From UBA5704 sp036264355 (GTDB taxonomy: Bacteria; Acidobacteriota; Thermoanaerobaculia; Multivoradales; UBA5704), in the NCBI GenBank assembly GCA_036264355.1, contig DATARD010000394.1:1-64000 (forward strand): DNA of 64,000 nucleotides, given 5' to 3'. The notes beneath the pieces were generated by a model that saw only the letters and a list, made by a program, of their open reading frames with translations, ran no database searches and was not told the DNA's origin. The position numbers were made by a program, and so were the translations under genes. Position 1 is the stretch's first letter. Each line of letters opens with the position of its first letter. This document shows, in pieces, positions 8,051 to 16,415 of the stretch.

Positions 8051-8554
8051 TCAGAGGCCGGCGAGAGGATCGGCGAGGTGGGCGCGGAGATGATCCATGA
8101 AGCCGTGACCGTGCTCGCGGACGTGGGCGAGCAGCTCGTTGGCCTTGGCCTGCTGCTCCGAAGTGAGCACCGCGCGGACTTCGGAGACCATCTTGCCGCG
8201 GGTCACGTTGAGCTGCGTCTCGGCCTGGGCGACGGTCGCCGAGGCGGAACGGATGGCGGCTTCATCGTAGGTCTCGCCGTGGATGGTGTCGAAGAGCTGC
8301 GTCCGCGCCTGCTCGATGCCGGTCAGCTCGGTCTGCAGCTCCTGCTGGTGCGTCTTGAAGATGCCGCGGATGTCCTGGATCTGCTGCGGCGTCAGATCGA
8401 GCTGCTTGGCGACCTGGCGCATCATCGCGCCCGGAGCATGCATTCCGTGCGGGCCGCTCGCAGCGGCGAAGAGGAGCGCCGGGACGAGGATCGCGGTCGC
8501 GGCGATCGCGGCGATTCCAGCGAGGATCTTGTTGGAAGGTTTCTTGAAGCTCAT
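8051..8554 (-). CDS. Spy/CpxP family periplasmic LTXXQ protein
   Basis: The 167-aa protein has an N-terminal signal or anchor (about residues 9-32) and a helical domain with the two family motifs LTPQQ (about 53-57) and LTSEQQ (about 130). Spy/CpxP proteins are periplasmic chaperones or stress sensors that bind unfolded proteins or metals. The start is preceded by AGGAGAC. It is divergent from an ECF sigma operon whose third gene encodes a second, shorter Spy-like protein, so it is a plausible target of that sigma factor. Confidence 0.8.
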   Translation of the reverse strand: MSFKKPSNKILAGIAAIAATAILVPALLFAAASGPHGMHAPGAMMRQVAKQLDLTPQQIQDIRGIFKTHQQELQTELTGIEQARTQLFDTIHGETYDEAAIRSASATVAQAETQLNVTRGKMVSEVRAVLTSEQQAKANELLAHVREHGHGFMDHLRAHLADPLAGL

Positions 8555-8719
8555 GGCTCGGTCTCCTGGTGATGGGGGTGCGGGGGCTCATCTGCCCCTC
8601 TGATCTGCCAGACAGCGCCGGACGCGGATCGGTTACAGGAACGAGCGAGAAGAGACGAAGGAAAAAAGCTGTGTAACCGCCGGTCGTTTTTCACCGTCTG
8701 GCCAAGCGGGGAGGATTGG

Positions 8720-9277
8720 ATGCACACTCTCGCCAGGATGCTCATGGGGGCCGAATCGATCGCCGACGTCGCGGATTCCGAAGCGGGGCTGATCCGGGCC
8801 AGCCTGAATGGCGACCAGGACGCCTTCGCCGCCCTGGTGCGCAAGCACCAGAGCCGCGTCTTCCAGCTCGCCGGCCGCTTCTTCCGCCGTCCCGAAGAAG
8901 TGGAGGAAGTGGCGCAGGAGACCTTCCTCCGCGCCTGGATGAAGCTCGACACCTACCGCGCCGACGCGCCGTTCGAGCACTGGCTCACACGCCTCTGCCT
9001 GCGTTGCGCCTATGATCGTCTGCGCCAGAGGAAAGGCGACCCCGGAGCCTTGGAGGCGGATGTCGAGAGTCCGGCGCCGGACCCTGACGCGCGGATGGAG
9101 GTCGCGAAGCTGCTCGCCCATCTGTCGCCGCCGGACCGTTTCGTGCTCCTGCTCCTGGATGGAGAAGGCTGGTCGGTCGCCGAGATCGCCGAGCGCCTGG
9201 GATGGACGCGGGTGAACGTCAAAGTGAGAGCCCACCGCGCGCGCAAGCGGCTGCGGCGGCTGCTCGAGGAGGGTTGA
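8720..9277 (+). CDS. ECF-type RNA polymerase sigma factor
   Basis: The 185-aa protein has sigma region 2 (about residues 30-95: DQDAFAALVRKHQSRVFQLA and EEVAQETFLRAW) and region 4 (about 125-180: LSPPDRFVLLLLDGEGWSVAEIAERLG, then VKVRAHRARKRLR). It directs transcription of a stress regulon and is presumably held by the anti-sigma factor encoded 2 nt downstream. GGGGAGGA precedes the ATG. It is the first gene of a three-gene operon. Confidence 0.92.
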   Translation: MHTLARMLMGAESIADVADSEAGLIRASLNGDQDAFAALVRKHQSRVFQLAGRFFRRPEEVEEVAQETFLRAWMKLDTYRADAPFEHWLTRLCLRCAYDRLRQRKGDPGALEADVESPAPDPDARMEVAKLLAHLSPPDRFVLLLLDGEGWSVAEIAERLGWTRVNVKVRAHRARKRLRRLLEEG

Positions 9278-9279
9278 GC

Positions 9280-9684
9280 ATGGACTGCCGCACGGTGAGA
9301 GACCGGCTGACGCGATCCGAGCCCGGCAGCGAGGTCGCGGTGGCTGACCGGACTCATCTGGACGCCTGCGCGGAATGCGCCGCGTTCGCCCGGCGTCTGG
9401 AGCTGGCGCGCGAGACGCTCCGCCGGCCCGCCGCCTCCGCCGACGCCATGGAGCCCGACGCGTCCTTCGCCCTGCGGGTCGTCGAGCGTCTGCCCAAGCC
9501 GGCCGAGCTCCTCGGCTGGGCGGCTCTGCGCGCGCTGCCGGCCGCGGTGGTCCTCGTCCTGGCCCTGCTCTGGATCGGCGTCTCGCAGCCGCCGGCGCCG
9601 GACTACAAAGACCTGCTGTCCGAGTCCACCAGTCCGGACCTCGTGCTGACCTACGCGGCCCTGGCGCCGGAAGCCGGCCCATGA
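9280..9684 (+). CDS. Zinc-binding anti-sigma factor (ZAS type), membrane anchored
   Basis: The start at 9280 follows the sigma stop by 2 nt. The 134-aa product has the HxxxCxxC motif of zinc anti-sigma domains (His26, Cys30, Cys33), a single membrane helix (about residues 86-104) and a short extracytoplasmic tail. This is the standard layout of an inner-membrane anti-sigma factor. The Spy-like gene overlaps its stop by ATGA. Confidence 0.85.
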   Translation: MDCRTVRDRLTRSEPGSEVAVADRTHLDACAECAAFARRLELARETLRRPAASADAMEPDASFALRVVERLPKPAELLGWAALRALPAAVVLVLALLWIGVSQPPAPDYKDLLSESTSPDLVLTYAALAPEAGP

Positions 9685-10067
9685 AGCGCTCCACCGCCCT
9701 GCTCGCCGTCACGCTCCTGTTTCTGGTCGGCGTCGCCGTCGGCGTGCTCGGAACGCACCTCTTTTATATCCACGCCGCCCGGCAGCCCGGCGGCCTCGCC
9801 CACCTGGGAAGCCTCTGGCTGGCACGCAACCTGGACCGTCGCCTCGACCTCACCGCCGACCAGAGGCGGCAAGTCGACGCCATCCTCGCCGACACCGCGC
9901 GCGACGCGGCCGCCCTGCGGCACGACGTCACCCCGCGGCTGCTGGAGATCCTCGACCGCACCCACCGCCGCATCGCCGCCGTGCTCACCCCGGAGCAGAG
10001 AAAGAAATTCGAGCGATTCCGCCACGAGCACAGCGATCACATCCGCGGCCTGCTTGGCGGGCCGTGA
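9681..10067 (+). CDS. Spy-like periplasmic stress protein
   Basis: The start overlaps the anti-sigma stop (ATGA). The 128-aa protein has an N-terminal membrane anchor (about residues 7-28) and a helical domain with LTADQRRQVDAIL and LTPEQRKKFERF, the paired LTxxQ motifs of Spy/CpxP/heavy-metal-sensor proteins. In known ECF modules such a protein can sense the inducing stress in the periplasm and modulate anti-sigma release; that role is inferred here from the operon. Confidence 0.8.
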   Translation: MKRSTALLAVTLLFLVGVAVGVLGTHLFYIHAARQPGGLAHLGSLWLARNLDRRLDLTADQRRQVDAILADTARDAAALRHDVTPRLLEILDRTHRRIAAVLTPEQRKKFERFRHEHSDHIRGLLGGP

Positions 10068-10194
10068 CGGCCGAGCATAGACGCAAACTCAAAGTAGTGG
10101 AGGAGCTTGCCCCCTCCTGGGCGGGCGGAGGAGCCGGAGCACGGCGCCGATTTGGTACATTCCTCGACCTGCCCCTTGTGGGCTCAGGCACGTA

Positions 10195-10216
10195 GCCCCA
10201 GGCTTCAGCCTGGGGC
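10195..10216. repeat. REP-like palindrome in intergenic DNA
   Basis: GCCCCAGGC/GCCTGGGGC with a TTCA loop, in the 213-bp gap after the sigma operon. It may end that operon, but lacks a U-tract and looks like a dispersed palindromic element. Only one copy is visible in this window. Confidence 0.45.
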
Positions 10217-10280
10217 GGGGAAAAGCTCGCGCCTATGGCCCGAACGGGAGAGAGGCCGCTGTGGGGTTAGAGTCCTCACC

Positions 10281-10820
10281 GTGAATCCCATCACGCACCT
10301 GTTGATCGGCTGGGAGCTGGGGAGCTTGCTGACTTCCTCCCCGCGCGAGCGGGCGGCCATCGCATGGGCGAGCGTGGCGGCGGACGCGGACGGCCTCGGC
10401 GCGCTGGTCGACATGGGCAATCGGCTCCTCGGCCGCCCGGAGACGAGCTGGTTCTTTCATGGCCTCTTCGGAGCGCTCCTGGCGGCCGGTGTGGCCGCCG
10501 CGGTCTGCCGCCGGAGAGCCCTCGCGGCGGCCGGCGCTTTTGTCGCCGTCCACGTCCATCTGCTCTGCGATCTCCTGGGCTCCCGCGGACCCACGCCCGG
10601 CGACATCTGGCCCCTCCGCTATCTCGCGCCGTTCTCGGACGCTCTCACCATATCCTGGCAGGGCCAGTGGCCCCTCAACGGCTGGCCCAATGTGCTGATC
10701 ACGCTGATCCTTCTCGCGCTCGTTTTTGTGCAGGCGGCCCGAAAGGGAGTATCGCCCGTGTCTCTCTTCAGCCGGCGGGCCGATGTGGCCTTTGTGACGG
10801 CTGTCCGACGGCGTATCTAG
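10281..10820 (+). CDS. YdjM-like membrane-bound metal-dependent hydrolase
   Basis: The GTG start at 10281 sits 7 nt after TAGAGT (10268-10273), in the leaderless style. The 179-aa protein has about four membrane segments and histidine/aspartate positions of the YdjM/DUF457 family (PITHLL near the N-terminus, HVHLLCDLLGSRG in the middle, and a late WP..W motif). The biochemical reaction of the family is not established beyond predicted metal dependence. Confidence 0.75.
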   Translation: MNPITHLLIGWELGSLLTSSPRERAAIAWASVAADADGLGALVDMGNRLLGRPETSWFFHGLFGALLAAGVAAAVCRRRALAAAGAFVAVHVHLLCDLLGSRGPTPGDIWPLRYLAPFSDALTISWQGQWPLNGWPNVLITLILLALVFVQAARKGVSPVSLFSRRADVAFVTAVRRRI

Positions 10821-11072
10821 AGAGGATGCCTGACCGCCACGGCCGTGAGACCGGAGGTCACCGGATGAACTGCACCGGACAAATACCTCTTCGGATCTTC
10901 CAGGAGGGCGGCGACGCTCTCTGCTCCTTCTTCCCCGCGGAGCATCGCGATCACAGCGCAGGCATCGAAGACAAGCGTCGCTTCAGCGGCCAAAACGCCG
11001 CTCCTCGACCTCGATTTCCTCATCCTTCCGGCGAGCGTGCTCCTCGCTCGACGAGAAGAGGAGGGGAGTGCC
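10817..11072 (-). pseudogene. Remnant of an antitoxin plus PIN (VapC-like) toxin
   Basis: On the minus strand a headless frame from about 11072 ends EEIEVEERRFGR-stop at 10983, like an antitoxin C-terminus. A PIN-like frame overlaps it (possible TTG at 10993) and begins TLVFDACAVIAMLRGEEG, which has the first catalytic Asp and the usual hydrophobic strand of a PIN toxin. It stops after 58 codons instead of about 130, so the acidic residues of the second half are gone. Both genes lack an essential part. Classed as decayed toxin-antitoxin DNA. Confidence 0.6.
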
Positions 11073-11274
11073 TGGTCACGAGGTGCCGGATCTTCACCTG
11101 GCCCGGTCCTGGGCCCGGCCCTGGCGATTTCCAGATCCAGTCTGCCGTCTGGAACGCGCGCCCGGAACCCGCCCGGTCGCGGCGCCCACGCCACCGCCGC
11201 CGGCTGCGAGCTCTCGGCCATCGGTCCGGACTGAGCTTTCTGCTATCGTCGCGCCCGAGACACAAGGAGGCCTC

Positions 11275-11994
11275 ATGAGAACGATCGGTTTCTCGTCGCT
11301 GTTCCTGCTCTGTCTGTCGCTGCCCGGCCAGGCCGCCGAGGCGCCCGCTCCCGCTCCCGTCGTCGAGGTGACGGCCGAGCCCTCGCATCACCTGGCGCTC
11401 GAAAACGAGTACGTCCGCGCCTTCCAGGTCGAGGTGGCGCCGCACGCCGCGACGCTGATGCACCACCACGGCCACGACTATCTGTTCGTCACCCTGGGCG
11501 ACTCGCACATCTCGAACGAGGTGCAGGGCAAGGCCCCCGTCGAGGTCAAGCTCGCCGACGGCGAGGTCCGCTTCACCCCCGGCAACTTCGCGCACATCGC
11601 GAGAGATCTCGCGGACCAGCCGTTCCGCAACGTCACCGTCGAGCTGATGCAGGACGAAAAGCTCCGCACCGCGCCGTCTCCCTGGCCGCCGGAAGCCGAG
11701 GGAAACCGGGAATTCCCCGGTGGCCGGATCAAGGTGCTCTTCATCCACGACGGCGCCCGCGTCTCCGAGGTGAACCTGGAACCGGGAGCCAAGGTGCCCA
11801 GCCACCACCACGACGGGCCGCACCTGGTCGTGGCGGTGACCGACCTCGATCTCAGCAGCGACGTCGAAGGCCGGGGTCCGAGGCCGGTCAAGCTCAAGGC
11901 CGGTGACGTCACCTGGGTGCCCGGCGGTTTCACCCACACGCTGACCAATACGAGCAAGAGCCCGGCGCGGCTGGTGACGGTGGAATTCAAGTAG
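11275..11994 (+). CDS. Secreted double-cupin protein
   Basis: The ATG at 11275 has a strong AAGGAGG ribosome-binding site. The 239-aa product has a Sec signal (1-20) and two cupin barrels: one around LMHHHGHDYLFV (about residues 62-75) and one around PSHHHDGPHLVV (about 178-190), each with the histidine cluster that binds a metal. A PxGDVxWVPGGFTHT-like second motif is present in the C-terminal barrel. The enzyme activity or ligand is unknown; periplasmic metal-dependent binding or oxygenase chemistry is possible. Confidence 0.8.
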   Translation: MRTIGFSSLFLLCLSLPGQAAEAPAPAPVVEVTAEPSHHLALENEYVRAFQVEVAPHAATLMHHHGHDYLFVTLGDSHISNEVQGKAPVEVKLADGEVRFTPGNFAHIARDLADQPFRNVTVELMQDEKLRTAPSPWPPEAEGNREFPGGRIKVLFIHDGARVSEVNLEPGAKVPSHHHDGPHLVVAVTDLDLSSDVEGRGPRPVKLKAGDVTWVPGGFTHTLTNTSKSPARLVTVEFK

Positions 11995-12056
11995 GGGAGG
12001 GGAGGCGGCGGCAAGCAGGTATACAATCGATGCGCTCATACGGAAGGAGACGATCG

Positions 12057-12280
12057 ATGAAAGCCTGGAGACTCCTGCTACTGACTGCCGCCCTCGTCCT
12101 GCCGGTCGCCATCTCTGCTCCCAAGCCGGTCGAAGCCTGCCCTTCAGAAGGTTGCCCGTACGTGTGCCAGTACGCCTGGCCGAGCTACTGCCGAGCTACT
12201 ACTGCTACTACGACGACTGCTGCAATCCGTCCTGCTGCGCCTGGGACGACCTCAACTGCATCAATCCCTGCTCGCCGTAG
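12057..12280 (+). pseudogene. Cys-rich secreted peptide, frameshifted by an 11-bp duplication
   Basis: An ATG at 12057 with a GAAGGAG ribosome-binding site opens a signal peptide (about residues 1-27) and ACPSEGCPYVCQYAWPSY. At 12179-12200 the 11-mer GCCGAGCTACT occurs twice in tandem. Removing one copy continues the frame as YYCYYDDCCNPSCCAWDD followed by LNCINPCSP and a stop at 12278-12280, giving about 70 residues with ten cysteines. With the duplication the frame instead runs into a Thr/Ala/Arg stretch without cysteines and ends at 12299. The cysteine-rich version is clearly the ancestral one. TACAAT at 12022-12027 is a likely -10. Family not recognised. Confidence 0.75.
12179..12200 (+). 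repeat. Exact 11-bp tandem duplication
   Basis: GCCGAGCTACT is present twice head to tail (12179-12189 and 12190-12200). Its length is not a multiple of three and it explains the frameshift in the Cys-rich peptide gene. Confidence 0.9.
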
Positions 12281-12363
12281 AGGCAGCGGGACGCGCTGAG
12301 ATGGTGCGGATCGGCCGGGACAGCGAGCCGCACCAGGACGTTGGTGTCGACCAGGCAGGCCAC
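12208..12363 (-). pseudogene. Truncated VapC-like PIN toxin
   Basis: A GTG at 12363 lies 5 nt past the stop of the antitoxin gene and begins ACLVDTNVLVRLAVPADPHH, a textbook PIN N-terminus with the first Asp. After about 27 residues the homology ends and the frame continues into the antisense of the Cys-rich peptide gene, stopping at 12208. A full toxin would need about 100 more residues. A deletion probably joined the toxin to the neighbouring peptide gene. Confidence 0.65.
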
Positions 12364-12368
12364 GATTT

Positions 12369-12632
12369 TCAGAGGTGGTCGGCGTAGATCCCGGCGCGCG
12401 AAAGCGCTTCATCGGGCAAGACAGGCGCATCACGGAACCCGGATGCGATCTCCTTGAGCAAGGCGGGGAGCGAGGTGGGCTCAGGTTGAGCTCCGACGGT
12501 ACGCAGGAGTCCTTCGATCGTGGAATCGACCGCCGCGACGAGGATCTCGCGCACGGCCTGCGCATCTTTTTGAGCGGCGCGAGCCCGCAGAAGATGTTCC
12601 TGGTCCGGAGAAAGCTCAAGCGTGATCGTCAT
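12369..12632 (-). CDS. VapB-type antitoxin, orphaned
   Basis: The 87-aa protein begins MTITLELSPDQEHLLRARAA, the N-terminal strand and helix of VapB/DUF-type antitoxins that precede PIN toxins, and ends in a toxin-binding-like tail. GAGGAG precedes the start. Its partner at 12208-12363 is truncated, so the antitoxin probably has no cognate target left here. Confidence 0.65.
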   Translation of the reverse strand: MTITLELSPDQEHLLRARAAQKDAQAVREILVAAVDSTIEGLLRTVGAQPEPTSLPALLKEIASGFRDAPVLPDEALSRAGIYADHL

Positions 12633-12710
12633 CCATCGATCTCCTCATCTCTCATGTTAACACGCCTTCGTGATGCCGACGCGGACGCCGTAGGAGTTTG
12701 CGCGGGGCAC

Positions 12711-14367
12711 CTACTCCGCCCGCAACGTAATCGCCGGATCGACCCGCGCCGCCCGCCACGCGGGCATTCCGCAGGCCAGGAGCGCCACGGCGGCCAGGAG
12801 CGCGATGACGGCGAGATAGGTGACCGGGTCGAGGCGCGAGACGCCGAAGAGCAGGGCGACGAGGGCCTGGGTGGCCGCGAGGGAGCCCAGGACTCCGAGG
12901 GCGACTCCGAGGCCGGTGAGCGTCATGCCCTGCCGGATGATGAGCGCGAGGATGTCCCGCCGCGTGGCTCCGAGGACGGCTCGGACTCCGATCTCTCGCG
13001 TCCTTTCGGTGATGCTGCCGGAGAGCACTCCGTAGATGCCGGCGGCGGCCAGAAGCAAGGCGGCGAGGGCGAAGGTTTCGAAGAGGACGAGCGCGAAACG
13101 CCGCTCTGCGGCCGTGGTGGCGAGCAGGGTGTCCATGGTCGCGACGCGCACGATCGGCTGGTCTTGCGTCGCGCCGTCGGCGTCGAAGCGGTGGCCGGAG
13201 GTCTGGATCTGCATGGTGAGCAGGTGTGAGGGATCGAAACCCGGCGCGACGGCGAACAGGCGTTCGACGCTACGGAGCAGCAGGCCGGAGCTGACGAGTA
13301 GCAGGAGCGCGAGCGCCACCTCGGCGATCACCAGCGCGCTTCTGGTGCGCCCCCCGGCAGTGCGGCGTGAGCCTTTTTGAAGGTCCCGGTTCGGATCTTT
13401 GCGCGCCGCCTGGAGTGCCGGGATCAATCCGACCGCGAGACCGATCAGACTGGTGACGATCAGTCCAAAAACGAACACGGAGCCGTCGACGGTGATGGCT
13501 CCGGCGCGCGGCAGCCCCGGCGGGCTGAGCGCCACCAGCGCGCGGACGCCGAGCAGCGCGACCGCCATGCCGACGGCGCCGCCCACCGCGGCAAGGAAAA
13601 GGCTCTCGGTGAGCAGTTGCCGGATCAGCCGGCCGCTGCCGGCACCGAGCGCCGCGCGGAGCGCGAATTCACCGCGCCGCTGCTCGCCGCGGCATGTCAT
13701 ATTGCAGCGGCGCCCACAGCTCGGCCGCGGGAGCCAGAATGTTTTCGAAAGCCTTCGGCATGACGCCGATCACCAAATACTGATTGTCGTCGAGGGTGAT
13801 CGGACGGCCGACGATCGTGCGGTCGCCTCCGAAGCGGCACCGCCACAAAGCATCGCTGAGGATCGCCACGCGGGGACCGTTCTGCTGATCGTCGGTGGGC
13901 TGGAAGTCGCGTCCGAGCGCGGGTGGAACGCCGAGCGCTTGAAAATAACTCCAGCTCACGCGCTGCCCGTCGAGCCGCACTGGCTCGGTGCCTCCGATCA
14001 GCGTCGCCTGCCAGGGTTTCAGCGCCGCGATCGCTGTGAACGAACGGCTCCTTTCCAGCAATTCGCGATAGGTTCCGAACGTATCCTCCAGGCGCGCGCC
14101 GTCCGTGCCATGGTCCCAGATCATCGTCACCCGTCCGGCTTCCGGATAGGGCAGCGGCGCGAACAGGATCGGATGCACGGCGCTGAAGATCGCCGTCGTG
14201 GCGCCGATGCCGATCGCCAGGGTGAGCACGGTGACCGCGGTGAAGCCCGGCGTGGCGCGTAGCCGGCGCGTCGCGAAACGCAGATCGCCGAGCAGCGCCT
14301 CGACCGCGATCTCCCAACCGGTCCCGCGCACCTGTTCGCGGACACCGAGCACGCTGCCGACCTCCAA
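12711..14367 (-). pseudogene. ADOP family FtsX/MacB-like permease with internal deletion
   Basis: Two overlapping frames are parts of one acidobacterial duplicated orphan permease. The upstream part (13669-14367) has the N-terminal membrane segment and MacB-like periplasmic domain (FTAVTVLTLAIGIGATTAIF, PLPYPEAGRV, IGVMPKAF) and ends just after ELWAPLQYD. The downstream part (12711-13700) starts at the motif QRRGEFALRAALGAG and carries the second FtsX half up to AWRAARVDPAITLRAE. The normal linking region, including two membrane helices before the RRxE motif, is missing and the reading frame changes at the join. A family member is about 800 aa; these add up to about 560. It is divergent from a PadR gene, the usual regulator of such permeases. 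Confidence 0.8.
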
Positions 14368-14453
14368 CCGCAGGAGTCGGGCCGCCCTTCCTCAGCCCGG
14401 CAACGCCCGGGTTGGGGTGAGGGCCCCCTTCTATACCCCCGCCGACTATAAAC

Positions 14454-14483
14454 TTGACGAGTATACACACCGTGGCTATACTC
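14454..14483 (+). promoter_or_regulatory. PadR promoter with palindromic operator
   Basis: TTGACG (14454-14459), 17-nt spacer and TATACT (14477-14482) form a good sigma-70 promoter whose -10 ends 6 nt before the PadR ATG. GAGTATA (14459-14465) and TATACTC (14477-14483) form a perfect 7-bp inverted repeat with an 11-nt centre overlapping spacer and -10, as expected for PadR autorepression. Confidence 0.7.
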
Positions 14484-14488
14484 GGCGC

Positions 14489-14848
14489 ATGAACAACGAT
14501 CGCGAGTCTGTCGACCAGCTCCTGCCGCTGCCGCCGGCCACGTTCCACATCCTCCTCGCTCTCCTCGACGAAGAGCGTCACGGCTACGCCATCATCCAGG
14601 ACATCGAAGCGCGCACCGAAGGCGAGCTGCGCCTGAGCGCCGGCACTCTCTACCGCTCGGTCGCCCGCATGGTGGAGCAGGGGCTCATCGCCGAGGTCAC
14701 CCGGCGGCGCTCGCCGGCCGACGATCCGCGGCGGCGCTACTACCGCCTGACCCCTTTCGGCACAACCGTGGCGCGCGCCGAGATGCGCCGCCTTTCCGAG
14801 CTTGTGCGGCTGGCGCGTGCGCGCGGGCTCAAACCCGAGACGGTGTAA
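14489..14848 (+). CDS. PadR family transcriptional regulator
   Basis: The 119-aa protein is a PadR winged helix: FHILLALLDEERHGYAI (about residues 16-32), LSAGTLYRSVARMVEQGLI, and a wing with RRRYYRLT. Such regulators often control ADOP permeases in Acidobacteriota; a broken one is divergent and the head of another overlaps the PadR stop (TAATG). The mRNA looks leaderless. Both likely target genes are disrupted, so the regulator may be orphaned. Confidence 0.88.
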   Translation: MNNDRESVDQLLPLPPATFHILLALLDEERHGYAIIQDIEARTEGELRLSAGTLYRSVARMVEQGLIAEVTRRRSPADDPRRRYYRLTPFGTTVARAEMRRLSELVRLARARGLKPETV

Positions 14849-15857
14849 TGCGCTTCTATCGTGCGCTGCTGCGCCTCTATCCTTCGGCTTTCCGAGCGGA
14901 GTATTGCGACGAGCTGTGTTTCGCCTTCTCGGAGCGGACGCGCGAGCTGGTTGGTCCCATCGCCGCGTTGCAGATCATCCTCGCGGCGATCCAGGCCGGC
15001 GCGCCGCTCAAGCTCTCGACGCCGGTCTACCAGGCTATGAACGGCGGCGTCTTTCCGGCGGACCTGGAGCCGCGGAAGCGGGCCATGACCCTGGAGCACC
15101 TGTTGACCATGTCCTCCGGCTACTTCTGCGACGACTCCAATCCCGACGCGCCCGGCAGCGAAGAGATCATGATCAATCAGGACGACGAGCCGGATTACTA
15201 CCGCTTCACGCTGAGAGTCCCCATGGCCTCGGCGCCTGGCGAGAAGGCCGTCTATGCAGCAGCAACCCGAACCTCGCCCTTGGAGTCGTCAGCCGCGCAA
15301 CCGGGGAATTCCCGCTGATCACGTTCGATCGCCTGCTCGGGGAGCCGCTGAAGATCACCCGCTATGGATGGCCCCTGGATCCCGCCGGGCACCCTTATGG
15401 CGGCGGCGGCCCGCAATTCCTGCCGCGCGACTTCATGAAATTCGGCCAGCTCATGCTCAACGGCGGAACCTGGCAGGGCCGCAGAATTCTCCCCAGCGAC
15501 TTCGTGGCCCGCGCCTCCGCGCCGTTGTACCATCTCCACGGGATCTATTACGGATATCTCTGGTGGGGCATCGACTACCCGTACAAGAACCGCACCGTGC
15601 ACGCCTTCTTCGCCGGCGGCGCAGGCGGTCAAGGCGTCCTGGTGATCCCGGAGCTCGATCTCGTCATCGCCAGCTTCGCCGGAAACTACAGCTCCAAGGG
15701 ATCGATCGACATCCAGCAGAACCTCACGCCCCGCTACATCCTGCCGGCCGTGCGGGAGCCGGGCGACGACAAGAACGCGCCCGTGATCCCGCGCGAAGAC
15801 TACGTCACCCCGTACGGTCGTTCGGAGGCGTCGGGGCCGGTCTCAGGCATCCGCTGA
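14848..15857 (+). pseudogene. Fusion of an ADOP N-terminus to a frameshifted serine hydrolase
   Basis: The frame starts in the PadR stop with MRFYRALLRLYPSAFRAEYC, the characteristic head of one ADOP permease type. After about 48 residues (near LQIILAAIQAG) it changes into the middle of a class C beta-lactamase-like serine hydrolase (LEHLLTMSSGYFCDDSNPDA). The SxxK serine region lies in the lost part. Near 15254 one base is missing: the frame leaves at VY and the correct continuation, SSNPNLALGVVSRATGEFPL through to 15857, is in the next frame. So one large deletion and one 1-bp frameshift are visible. No functional product is expected. Confidence 0.8.
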
Positions 15858-15870
15858 TCCCACGGCGCTT

Positions 15871-16392
15871 CTACGCCGGCGTCACGTCCGCGAATGGGTT
15901 TTCGTCGGCGCTCCGGCCGTAGATGACGGGCACCGGAATATTGAGCAGCCGCAGGTAGACGGCGAGCTGGCCACGGTGGTGATAGATGTGATTGAACATC
16001 ATGGTGCGCACGACGTCCAGGCGCGGCAGGGTGAAAATCTCTTTCGCGCCGGCGGACAGCCGCCATGGAGCATCGGCCTGCTCATCGCTGAGACCCGCGA
16101 GTAGCGCGCGCGCCTCGGTGAGCGAAGATTCCAGCGTCGTGAGGATCTCCTCGGTGCTCTGCGGCTGCGGGGGGCCGCCGGTGCGGCCGGCGACGTCCAT
16201 CCCATCGAGCCGTGCCATCCGCGAGATGCCGCCGGGGAGGCTGGCCACGTGGAAAGCGAGCTGGCCCAGCGTCATCGACTTCGGATGTGGCTGCCAGCCC
16301 AGGTGCTCCGCGGGCACGCGCTCCAGGACGCGGCGGGTCGCGACCGCTTCCCGTTCCAGCTCCGCGGTCATCTTCTGCTGGGGTGTCGGCAT
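15871..16392 (-). CDS. DinB family protein
   Basis: The 173-aa start at 16392 is fixed by AAGGAGG. The four-helix DinB/YfiT fold is indicated by an N-terminal ERVPAEHLGWQPHPKSMTLGQLAFHVA segment and a C-terminal MFNHIYHHRGQL, giving the three-histidine metal site. These proteins are putative metal-dependent thiol transferases or damage-response proteins. It is divergent from an HxlR regulator and shares with it an operator-like region. Confidence 0.85.
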   Translation of the reverse strand: MPTPQQKMTAELEREAVATRRVLERVPAEHLGWQPHPKSMTLGQLAFHVASLPGGISRMARLDGMDVAGRTGGPPQPQSTEEILTTLESSLTEARALLAGLSDEQADAPWRLSAGAKEIFTLPRLDVVRTMMFNHIYHHRGQLAVYLRLLNIPVPVIYGRSADENPFADVTPA

Positions 16393-16415
16393 GAGTCGGT
16401 CCTCCTTGGGGGGGA

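Noticed and set aside
10195..10216. Insertion-sequence terminal repeat
   Set aside because: Single palindrome without transposase or target duplication.
12030..12056. Upstream ATG for the Cys-rich peptide
   Set aside because: It would add nine mostly basic residues before the signal peptide; GAAGGAG fits the ATG at 12057.
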